Source: Bugula neritina
Lineage: Eukaryota; Bryozoa; Gymnolaemata; Cheilostomatida; Bugulidae
Reading direction: 5' to 3'
Assembly: GCA_964035545.1 (NCBI GenBank)
Contig: OZ037768.1
Location: 7,369,241 to 7,433,240, forward strand
Length of the DNA stretch: 64,000 bases
Shown here one piece after another: positions 22,801-41,500 of the stretch (position 1 is its first letter; every line of letters begins with the position of its first letter). The translations under genes were made by a program, and so were the position numbers. Under the pieces are notes generated by a model. The model was not told where the DNA came from. It ran no database searches and saw only the letters and a list, made by a program, of their open reading frames with translations.

Positions 22801-23665
22801 ATGGACATATTTTTATGAACATGAAATTATTTTGTATATTTATAGATGCCTTCAGATGAAGAAAATGTTATGGAATCATTACTGAGACGCTGCTTCAAAC
22901 GAAAGAGTTTGCAGAATAGTAGAGAAATGCTGATATCAGTTCTTAAAGAGTCGAATCAACATGCTCTGTCTGCTGCAGGTTAGCCACAGTTATATACTTA
23001 TACTCTGTTACGCTATAACTGTGACACAATAATGATTGGCAGAGCCAGGTCCAAGTCACATTGACTTGAAATTATTTGCTAGATGCATGCTACTAACTAC
23101 CAATTTCTATTGCATTGTTTTACATAAAATTAATGCATTGTATATATTCACTTAATCAAGAACATGCAAGTCAATTTAAATTTATACTAATTGACTTCAA
23201 AATATTTTTATCCGATCCATGACTTGGCTTCACTTGATAGACTTAACTTGACTTGCTGTGACTTGGACCCTGCTCTAATGATTAGTGCTACATCAGTTTT
23301 AATTCGTTGGTTATAAGATCTACATTCAATGCACAATTCAAAATGGACTTCTCTGAGAAAGGCTCTCCAATCACTTTAGCTTAAGTTCTAGGATTAATTT
23401 GCAACAAAGTACAACAATATAAAAGCGTTGGTTGTGTGCCCCTCCCTATTGTTTAAAGCAGATTTAGACTTGTAGTTTTTTGAGAACCACTTTTTACAGT
23501 TATTGGAAATCACAAAATTTGAGTTTCAGTGACTGATGATGTTATCAACTTGTAGAAAAGACAGTACCATTCAGAGCTTGTGTTGATCAACATCAAGGTA
23601 CCTGGGCTACATTTAAAACGAAAGTTCATAAATCGGCTACAGTAAAGATCATCACTACTCAGTAG
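19833..23665 (+). CDS. Unrecognised 389-aa protein, eight exons
   Basis: Exons: 19833-19955, 20377-20478, 20918-21041, 21234-21474, 21795-21989, 22369-22510, 22846-22978, 23556-23665. All introns are GT-AG, every phase joins, and the model runs from ATG (MASSVHLQLQELL) to a stop at 23663-23665, so I regard it as a real gene. I do not recognise the family. The protein is soluble-looking, with no signal peptide or membrane segment. The centre (residues about 85-200) is rich in beta-type stretches such as RFLLSIKAEVLSVKSI and LVEVNIRTTVGRYITLY. The C-terminal third is helical and ends in a basic segment (TFKTKVHKSATVKIITTQ). It lies divergent from GIT and 600 bases upstream of TPPP on the same strand. 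Intron 7 (22979-23555) contains a MITE-like repeat. Confidence 0.75.
23030..23283. mobile_element. hAT-like MITE in an intron
   Basis: An element of about 238 bases lies between direct repeats TAATGATT at 23030-23037 and 23276-23283 (an 8-bp duplication, as in hAT transposons). Its ends carry inverted GGTCCAAGTCAC (23048-23059) and GTGACTTGGACC (23258-23269), followed inwards by several GACTTG/CACTTG subterminal motifs. The internal part is AT-rich without coding potential, so it would be non-autonomous. Boundaries are read by eye. Confidence 0.65.
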
Positions 23666-24265
23666 GTATTTGGAAGAAATGTTAACAATCTGAATGTTGC
23701 ATTGTTTAAATTTTTAAAAATCTCTATTTTACTAACATTCTAGTTTTCCCTAATTGACTGAGCAGATTTTGTGTGTACTTTGCTCTTGAAGGGCTGTTTT
23801 TAGGCTGCAAATTGGCTTTTAGGTGGGCTAAATATCTACTTCCAGTTACAAATATGGAATTTTTAATTCTTTAAACTTAGCTCACAAATTATTTCCCCAA
23901 TATTCAATACATTTAGCAAATGCCAGTGACTAATACACAATTTTCAGTCTTATCTAACCTTGAAATTAACTAACCAATATATTTTGTTAACAGCTCTAAT
24001 GATTCAAAACCATTCTAGTTTGTTAATCATTCAGTAATCAACAGCTTTTCTCTTCTATGCCATAAACAGATGAAAATAGATTTACATCATCTCATTTTAA
24101 ATGATAACAAAGAAGTCCTATAGGTATGTCATGATATTTAGGCACATTTTTTATTGTCTGTCCTATGACAAGTGAATATTGATTTCAAAAGGTGTTAGGC
24201 AATAGATGCCCTCTAAATTATGTCTTCCATTTGTTCTATTTAGGTATTGATCATCCACTGCCAAA
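23666..24265. other. Gap upstream of TPPP
   Basis: Holds the 3' UTR of the upstream gene and the promoter region and 5' UTR of TPPP. An acceptor-like sequence (CTATTTAG before 24244) shortly upstream of the TPPP start suggests a spliced 5' UTR. Nothing else is seen. Confidence 0.5.
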
Positions 24266-25017
24266 ATGGCCAATGAACTTCATTCCCATTTCATTACTTT
24301 TTGTAACTTTGGAGTTGGAACTGGTGCTGGAAAAACTACAATGAGTGACAAGAATTTAAAGAAGCTGTTCAAGGACTGCCATCTATATGGGAAGTCATTG
24401 ACGGTTACAGATACAGATATTGCTTTCAGCAAAGTGAAAACCTTAGGGAAAAAGTGTGTTATTTATAAAAAATCATAGAGGGCATATTATTATACTGAAT
24501 TTCCAACACTCCATAATTTGTACTCCATTTAAGGCTAAGTAGATTTTACAATAACTATTGTAGAGAAATAACGTTTGATGAGTTTGATAGATTGTTGCAT
24601 GAGGTTTCTCCAAAGTTTGCAAAGGATCACAAGCTAAGAGACAACGAGGATGCTTTTAACATGATGTTACAAGTCATAGCTTCTGGTGGACCTTCATTAG
24701 CTGGCACAACTGTGAGTGTAGACACAAGATATTTCTAACCTGATGCTCTAGGCCTGAGTCATTCAGATATTAAGTTATTATTTGGATTCTTTATTTGTGT
24801 TGCTTACTTTGATAGCTTGCATTTCTTGCAGGGAGTTAGTAAAACTGGGGGAGTAGAAAGAATGACTGATCATACACATTACACAGGAAGCCACAAGGAG
24901 AGGTTTGATGATACTGGAAAGGGCAAAGGGTTAGAAGGCAGGACGTCTTCACAACCTGATCATGGCTATGTCGGCAACTATAAAGGGGCAGGCACCTATG
25001 ATAAGACACACAACTAG
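24266..25017 (+). CDS. TPPP: TPPP family protein (p25-alpha), short TPPP3-like form
   Basis: Exons: 24266-24453, 24564-24711, 24832-25017; phases 2 and 0; 173 aa, close to TPPP3 (176 aa) and lacking the long N-terminal extension of TPPP1. The p25-alpha domain is clear: MSDKNLKKLFKDCHLYGK, then VTVTD-type TVTDTDIAFSKVK, then EITFDEFDRLL. The C-terminal signature TGSHKERFDDTGKGKG with the final GYVGNYKGAGTYD is near-identical to the family. The product binds and bundles microtubules and inhibits tubulin deacetylation. In invertebrates it is often linked with cilia. An AATAAA lies at 25114-25119, about 97 bases after the stop. It is convergent with TMEM245. Confidence 0.95.
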
Positions 25018-26681
25018 TAGCAACACATACTTTTACATGAGTGAAACTTGGAAAACATTGACAAGAAGATATTGTGATTTTTGCAATTTATATTTCTAAA
25101 CTATCAACAACAAAATAAACAGCTCTATCACCAATGTTTTAAAGAACATTAAACTTGGTATACGAGCATTGAAAATAAATATTTTGTATAAATATAATAG
25201 ATAAATAGCTTTAAGTTGATTACATTAATTGATTTGAATCGAAGACCACCAGTAAAGTAAAATTAAACAAAATAACTAATTTGCAGATCAAAAAACCTCA
25301 TGACTAGAATATAATGGGCATCATCTACTCTTTAAGCCTTTATATATTTTTAATGCACTCAAAAAATAATCAAATAATTTAATATAAAACTTAATATCAC
25401 CAAATTATTAGCACATCTTTCAGTTGGCCATCAACCATCAATCGCTACAGAGTTGTGCTGGCTGACCTACAAAAATAGATGGTGTAGGAATAGACAACTC
25501 TTGTTACATTCATAATTTCCAAATTAGATGCAATAGAGGTTGCTGCTTTTGTTGGGGCAAAGTAAAAATAACTGTATATAGATAAATATTTGCTTATTTC
25601 TGGTATCTTCAAAAGTATAAGGTCCAAACACATTTGTCGAAAACCACATATTAAAATTCAATTTGCTATAACATCGATTGCAATGTATCTCTATTGGTCA
25701 AATAATGTTATATTCATGTTGGGTTAAAATAAAACTTTATTATACGATATGTTATTAATAATTATCACAATTTAGATTGACCAAATTTAAACCTAAGAAT
25801 TGAAAAATACTTATTATGCTAGTGCCACAAGAATTAAATCTGCTTATCATGACGAGTAGCATGAGTGAAAGCTAATGGTCTGCTCTGCTTACTGTATTAG
25901 GTTGCACCAAATAAATTCCATAAAAATAAATGATGGGGCAGATTCTAAGGAATGAAATGCAATGATATAGCATACCAAATGGAGAATGAAAAAAGCTTAT
26001 AAATAACTGTTGATTATGGTAGGCTATGGCCTATGTAGTGTATTTGTGTAAATTGTCCAACAGTGAAATATTAACCTATGTGTGGCATACAGATACAACT
26101 TGTAGGCACAGTTTGTGTATTATGTCAAAGTAAAATTTACTACTGGGACTAAAAATCTTATCCTCACAAATAAAATTAGGCTATTTTTTATGAATAAAGC
26201 TAATATTAATAAACAGCTTGGCAATTTATTTACAATACTTATGTTTATTTGTTTGGAGGGGGGCATCTATTTTCTTACCTAAAAAGATTCCGGCGACCTT
26301 GCAAGACTTGGGATCCTACAAAATATATGTTTGTCAGCTGTACGTCAATATTTTGTTTAATATGTAAAGATAAAACTTAATTGAAGCAAATTTCAATTCT
26401 ACATATATATATATGTAAATAACTTTAAATTACCTGGTTTTAAGAATGTTGAAATAGACACTAGATAATATAAACATGTAAAGCATTGACTCAACATTTA
26501 TTTTAATGATTTACTGCTATCAAAATATTAATTCATCATTTGAAAAAAATTTATTAAACAGTTTTTCAAATCTATATAATATTTAAAATACAAAAACCCA
26601 AGAATTAAATTTGTTTGTTTCATAATTGGCTAATATTCTACAAAGACAACAAATAACTAAAACCAATTAAAACAACATGCA
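25018..26681. other. Convergent intergenic gap (TPPP / TMEM245)
   Basis: Holds the 3' UTRs of the two genes. A TPPP polyadenylation signal is visible at 25114-25119, and a TMEM245 signal (AATAAA on the minus strand) at 26555-26550, 127 bases after that stop. No additional gene is supported; the 62-aa minus-strand frame near 25.5 kb has no features. Confidence 0.6.
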
Positions 26682-34746
<8,065 letters not shown>

Positions 34747-35389
34747 GATCTTATGAAGTGTAGGACCAAGAACCAGCGAATAATCAGAATTTAGTTTGGC
34801 GTCTCTGTTCAGAACTACTACTGAACCCCAAACAAGTTTGTTTTTCTCTTGTAGAATTTCTTGCTAGAATGTACCTGACAGCAAAAAAAAACAAACAACA
34901 TCAATAGCAAATACTTGAATGTAAATTCTATCGACAATAATCATCATCTCTACAAATTTATCAATCACAATTTAAAATACTAAGCAAGAGATAAAAAGCT
35001 TTAAACAAAATACAAATTAATAGAACGTTTACATTAAAAAATATCCAGTTGAGCAAAAATTTAAGAATATTTATAATTTCAGCTAAATAAACACAAAATT
35101 TTTTACTCAAATGCTATATTAATGAAAAGGTAAATTTTACACTCTAAAAAATAACTCAAAAATGGTTCACTGACTTCTATCAAAACTAAAAGTGAATGAC
35201 AAGTAATGAGTATGATATTAGTAATAAAACTAACAAAAAACAGTCAACCAATGCATCATTTTTTTATTTTAATGTTCTGGAGTTTCTGTTTAGTTAGTAA
35301 GTTACAATGATAGAATTTACTGTAAATTATGTTTACTTTACTATAAATAACATGATATAAGAAAAAATTTGTGAAATCAATAGTTATTT

Positions 35390-36660
35390 ACTTATAATGA
35401 TAATAATTACTAATGAGTATAACTCTACAAATACTACTAAGTCTAATAACAATAAATTTACAAATATCCGTATCATAATCATAGTAATAACTACAATTAT
35501 TACTCTTACTCTTATCGTGTGTCTATTATAAAACTAAAAACCTACATCGCCATGACCGGGTGCAGGTCATTTCGTACACAAATCATTCCGTACCCACATT
35601 TTCAAGTCGTTTCGTACACATCTGATAGGTTGTTTTGTTCGCATCAATATAAATGAACAAAAAGAAAAACACATATTTTTATATTTATTTATTATTTGAT
35701 GTATGAGTCATACAGTAGCTGAAGGCCTACTGTTTACAAGTAACTTGCACATTTCATTCCATCACACACTTATTGATATTTATTAATGTGATATGTAGGT
35801 GTTAGAGGGGAACTGTTCTTTTGGTTTAGATATTGTCATCAGTAGGTGGCAGCACATAGTTAATTAGTATATATATTTTTTGTTTCAAAAACGTACTGAG
35901 AGAGGGAGAGAGCTGGGATGCAATGATTTAGTAAAAAAACTAGTAAGTAAACTAGTATCATTCAACTTCAAGTGGTTATCTAGTGGATTAATTCATTATT
36001 AATTTTGTGTATGAAATGGACAGCAGTTTGTGTACGAAACGATCATTTTGTATACGAAACGGCTTGTGTAAAAAAGACAATAACTCGCCATGACTATGCC
36101 CATGACATGTTGATGCCCATTGACTATCTTAGTCCCATTTCTAACACTAGCAACAACAGTAAAGATAACACTTAATGTACTGACAGCTGTGAGTTAAACT
36201 TAAACTTGGAGCGTAAAATTAAGTTATTAACTAAACTCCGTCTAAGTCTTACTCCTAAAAATACAATGTTAATAATTGATCTATTTGATTATATTCTCTT
36301 TCTGATTCTCATTCCGCATTCGTTAGTCTTGCTAAGCGGTAAGCCTAAAGATATTGGCAATGTTATTACTTATACTTATAGTTAATGTTAGTTATTATTA
36401 ATACTATAAGTATAATTATTAGTATTTGGCATAATAATAATTCACTAATTGCCTTTAGATTTAGCATTAGCCATTAGGCCTACTTTTATTTAATTTTCTC
36501 AAAGTTATTTCAAAAACAAATGATTATCACAATCATTGTCATTATCACTTGTCCTTGATTTAATTTTATGATCATGATCATCATTATCAACATGAGTATC
36601 ATTATGATTATGAGTCTTATCAACATAATTTTGATTATTATGGTCATTTTCATTTTGACT
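35390..36660. repeat. Degenerate simple-repeat cluster flanking the MITE-like element
   Basis: Same two motif classes as at 17.9-19.4 kb. AGTATAACTC/ACTATAAGTATAATTATTAG-type sequence lies at about 35390-35530 and 36360-36440, with an imperfect hairpin near 36365-36422. TTATGATCATGATCATCATT-type sequence lies at about 36530-36655. Confidence 0.55.
35547..36094. mobile_element. MITE-like element with inverted subterminal TCGTTTCGTACACAAA repeats
   Basis: Three copies of a TCATTTCGTACACAAA-like unit at the left (35567-35582, 35583-35597, 35607-35621) face three inverted copies at the right (about 36004-36019, 36027-36042, 36047-36061). The block is bounded by direct repeats TCGCCATGAC at 35547-35556 and 36085-36094. 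A 10-bp duplication would suit a Mutator-like element, but the superfamily is inference. The interior (about 35640-36000) is AT-rich and non-coding. Confidence 0.6.
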
Positions 36661-37054
36661 TTTAAATTTAATACATAATTACAAAATTACTCAGAAAATC
36701 AACGTTGATAAAGTTTGATATTGCAAAATAATATAATAGTACATACTAATATAATATCATGATCTTAAATCTGTAAACGTTTCATCTTTCTGGTTAACCA
36801 GGACCAGAAGTCATCTGACGCGGTTTATCAATTTAAATGGTAGTGCAACAGCAATGGTAACAGTATAATTTTCTAACCATTGATCAGTCATAGACAGAGC
36901 GATTCCAGCTGGAGGATTTTCAGCAGACTCTCCCTGTTTGTTGATTAGCTAAAATCCATATTAATTGCGTATCTAAAATGTCTTTGGGTTGTATAGATAG
37001 TAGCGATTCAAGAGCAACTCATTTCTAATATTAATTTAGTGAGTGTCACTCATT

Positions 37055-38110
37055 AAACTTAATAATATAATTGATAGTTGCAAAAAGACACACTTAGTAT
37101 TACAATACTATAACTCAACTATAAGTATAACAATAAGTATAACAGTAAATTTAATGATTAACTATGAAGTTTTTCTGAACCACTGGCCCTTGTCTAATTC
37201 AAATTGTTCTACTAGTACTTTTAAAAGTTTCAAACTTTTAGTTTTGCAAGTCAGATTAAATTACTATTATATTTAAAAATTAAAATTGCATTTGCTGTAA
37301 TTCAAATTTAATTGAAAATTATTTGGCACCCCCAGTTTGATCTTAGCTTTTGATCCTTTGATCCGAATGAAATTCAAATTCGAATTGTAGCAAAAATAAG
37401 AACTAAAAAATCTTTCAATCAAAAACATATTAAAATTTAATGGTCTTTACATTTATACTTTAGTTTAAATTACAAACATCACATACTGATACTCATAGTT
37501 CATAGGAAAACCTGTCGTTTAGAAATTAGTAATACTAATAGTTGCCTGTATAATAAAAGCTTGAAAACTTGAAGCTAATAATTATATCACTCAGTCACTG
37601 AGTGATATAATTATTAGCTTTTATCATACAGGCAACTATTAGTATTACTAATTTCTAAACGACAGGTTTTCCTATGGACTATGAGTATCAGTATGTGATG
37701 TTTGTAATTTAAACTAAAGTATAAATGTAAAGACCATTAAATTTTAATATGTTTTTGATTGAAAGATTTTTTAGTTCTTATTTTTGCTACAATTCGAATT
37801 TGAATTTCATTCGGATCAAAGGATCAAAAGCTAAGATCAAACTGGGGGTGCCAAATAATTTTCAATTAAATTTGAATTACAGCAAATGCAATTTTAACTT
37901 TTAAATATAATAGTAATTTAATCTGACTTGTAAAAGTTTGAAACTTTTAAAAGTAGAACAATTTGAATTAGCCAAGGGCCAGTGGTTCAGAAAAACTTCA
38001 TAGGTAATCATTAAATTTACTGTTATACTTATTGTTATACTTATAGTTGAGTTATAGTATTGTAATACTAATTGTGTCTTTTTGCAACTATCAATTATAT
38101 TATTAAGTTT
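37055..38110. repeat. Near-perfect ~1.06-kb palindrome (foldback element)
   Basis: Sequence from AAACTTAATAATATAATTG at 37055 is repeated in inverted orientation ending TATTAAGTTT at 38110. The centre is at 37596 within ATCACTCAGTCACTGAGTGAT, so there is essentially no loop. The arms (about 541 and 514 bases) differ by a few point changes and by three left-arm insertions: 15 bases near 37560 and about 6 bases each near 37213 and 37241. TTAGTGAG occurs directly repeated outside both ends (37036-37043, 38125-38132) and may be a target duplication. Confidence 0.9.
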
Positions 38111-38561
38111 TAGCTCTCATTTTATTAGTGAGGGTTTGGAATCATAATGGCATATCTATAAAAATTAGGTTATGATCACATAAGTACATTATCTAATGAT
38201 GTAATTCTATAAAATTGTGAATGTGATCATACACCTACAGTCACACGTTATAGCAGAGTTTGAGTTACACATTGACATTCATTATGATTATCATTTTGGC
38301 CTATAAGTGTAATGCTGAAATTAACGATGGCAACACTGATAGATAGTTTTTTTCAAATATGCAAATAATATTTAATTTAATATGAATTATAAAACAAAAA
38401 TATATTAATTATTAAATAAGCAGCTTGTATTTTTATATCACTTTTGAGGTTTTATAAGAATTTTTGTTAATGAGATCGATGTAAAAATGCTTGAGTTATT
38501 CATTGATGTGCTATTGTTTTAAAAATCTAATTCATTGGCTTTTTTCAAATTTGTTGCAGGT

Positions 38562-41500
38562 ATGGATTCTGGAAAATATCTAGAACCTCTTGTTAGGCGT
38601 GCTATTCAAGAAAAGTTCCCAGAAAGCCTCCATACGATTTTTGAGATTTTTAAGCGTGCATTTACACATGGATCGACTATGTCATTAAATTCTAATGCCA
38701 TACCTGGTATAGGAGAAAATCTGAACGATGCAATTAGGCAGTTGATTATTGACAATATATTCACTATAAAAGGAGCCGTAAGTGAATGTCGATTGTATAT
38801 CTATATTATTTTTTATCAAATTATTAAATATCCTGTTTTACAGCTTGAAGTTCTGTTCATATTGAAGAATTTCCGTGAACAACACAGCCATTATATATTT
38901 AAAAAAAACCAGTGAATTTTAAACTCAAGAAAGTAGAGACCTCCTTAAACCACAAAACTCTGATTGGTTTAGCAGTATAGAAATAGCATATCTCTTAGCT
39001 AACAGGCACACTTCTTTACAAAACTCTCTATAAATATAACTCATCAATACCATGCAAGCTGTTTCTCTATTTCTAATAGATACAGAACATTTTCCAGCAA
39101 GAGAACTTTGCTATTTCAATGTGCTCTTCATCATGATTCTGTTTTCTAATGACCAATTTTATCACCTTTATTTTGTACAAAATATCCCAATGGCCTTTAG
39201 TCTTATTGAATATGCATTATCATATCAAAAACTTTATCTTTTTCTGTTGTCCTTTACCAGCCAAGTGTGCTGGTTTTGAAGTTGCCTTCTCTGTGTAACA
39301 TTTTGGTGATATTATTGAAATGCCTCCCTATTTTTAAAGTTGTGTGCCCACTTTGTGTTTGCTGAATGTATATATCATTGCTGGAATATTCGCAACTTTT
39401 GATATGTTGTATTATTTTTATAAAAACATTGTTTTTAACCAATTTTAAAATATATTTCCTAGGTAATGGATTCGATAACAGAGCTGGATGTGATACAAAA
39501 ACTTGCTGAGCTTTTCGAGACTCAAAAGAAGTTAGACTGTCTAGAACTAATATTTCCTGCCGATAACCCACACGTCCACAGTCTCTTCTGCAAGCTTGTC
39601 TCATTTTCTCTTTCAGTTAAATGTACTCTCTGCCTAAGGAAATGTGCTAAATATTTAAAAGTAAGTTTTTTTTTAATTTCAGCTATTGTGATAGTATATT
39701 GTAGAATACGCATTTATATGAGATAGTTATTTTATTTTGTTATTTATCAATGATAAAATATACGTTACATATTATTATAACCCAGTAACATTATAATTTA
39801 ATTTTCATCCCTTGTTGCATCCTACCATAATTCTAAAATAATTGGATTTGTCTAGAATGTCCACCTATTTTTATTTCTTATGCTTACTCAGTTTTAAATG
39901 TAAATCACGAGTTGTTACATGCTGTTTTCATTGCTTTAGTCCCTAGACATGTCTCACCAACTCAAGGTGGCTGTGGTTAAAACTCTGCGTACGGATTTCT
40001 GTCGCAACTCCTCAATCAACATACAGGATATTCTCCAGCTACCAGTGTACGCCAAAGATCTGGCCGTGATCTTCATTAACACAACATTTGCTTTCGCTGG
40101 TCCATCCGACGGTAATTGTCAAACGATTATTTTTGCATTAATTCAAAACATATCATACACATATATGTAATATACTATATATAATTTGTTAGAGTTTAAA
40201 ACAAATTATAAAATAAAATTTTTAAGTCGATCTTTCTAGTAAGTGTCTTGGTTTTCATACCTCATTGTTTTGTTTAGAAGCTGCAGAAGTTCGAATCTTA
40301 TCTGAGTGGCTGTCAAAAGACGCTGATTTGCTGACGATGGTGAAGCCGTTTCTCTCTAGCATCATATGCTGGTACATCAGACTGGTGTGCAGGGCTGGAC
40401 ACGATGAACAGCACATTTGGAAAATCCACTTAGCAATTCTAGAAGTCACCCAGCAGCGCGCCAATTCAGCTTCACATAGAGGAGTCAAGAAACACGCTTT
40501 CCTGACGTAAGCATTCTGTTACTGCTGATGGTTTTTATCTATTTCGTTTGTAAATAGTATTTGTTTTTGTTGACAATTGTGTTGTAAAATTTATCATTTT
40601 ACGGAAGATGTGTAAAAATATTCTGCGATTGTAATCTTTTTATAGATTCATCCTGCATTGTTTACTGTGATGACGCGTTTGATGTTTTATCCATCCTCAT
40701 GTTTTGTCAAGTTTTTAATCTTATTTTTAGTTTGCTGAGCTAAAATTATCTTCTTATCACACTTTACAGATTTCCTACTATTTACAAGTATTATGCTATA
40801 ACTATAGTGATATCAAATTGGGTGTTGTTAGGGGAGAAAATGCCAAATCGTGGGTTTTATGTTTATCTGGAACTTCCACTGTGGCTACAGATATGGTGTT
40901 GCAGCTACTTCATGTGTTTATTAGTACAGGAGCTCTGAATATCACTAAAGGTTTGTTTACTCTTCAGTTTTCTAATGCCAAGAGGTGTAGTAAATATAAT
41001 GTATAAGAGCTGTACTAAAGGAATGTTATGTGTTTAGTTATTTTGAAGGTGAGACCAGGGTTTGTCAAACTGTTTGCTTATTCATTATTCTTTGTCAGAG
41101 TTTCTTGAGTTATTCAAATGAAGATATGCTTTTAGTACAATTCTTTTTTTCGAAAGTGAATTTTTCAAATAATCTTTTTTGATATTCAGTTATCGTTTTA
41201 CCTGCAATTGACATTAGATATCATGCTTGTAAATGCAAGAACTAGAAGTATCTAATGTGTTGAATAGAAAAAAGAAAAACTGGAAATTTACTTTTTTGCT
41301 TTAAAATTTGATATCTGTAAATATAAAATGATTAAATAATACTAAATTTTATGTCATCTCTTTAAATACAAACTGCAATATAAAAGTAAAATGCATTTTA
41401 GTTAGTTATATAATTTTAAGTTAACAGATTGTAAATATTTTGAGAAGTCAAGTTGCAAAGTTTCACTTTGCATGTACTAGTGATTCTGCCAGTGTCTGTA

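Larger units (their letters stand above)
34747..38561. other. Repeat-filled divergent intergenic block (TMEM245 / INTS15-like)
   Basis: Between two gene 5' ends. It contains a MITE-like element (35547-36094), degenerate AGTATAAG/TTATGATTATC repeats (about 35390-36660) and a palindrome of about 1.06 kb (37055-38110). No gene is supported; the 77-aa frame at 37043-37276 lies in a palindrome arm. Confidence 0.65.

Noticed and set aside
19833-23665. Assignment of the 389-aa protein to a TOPOVIBL- or centromere-type family
   Set aside because: Considered from its beta-rich centre and length, but no specific motif supports it.
37043-37276. 77-aa frame in the palindrome
   Set aside because: Lies in one arm of the foldback, low complexity, with no recognisable domain.
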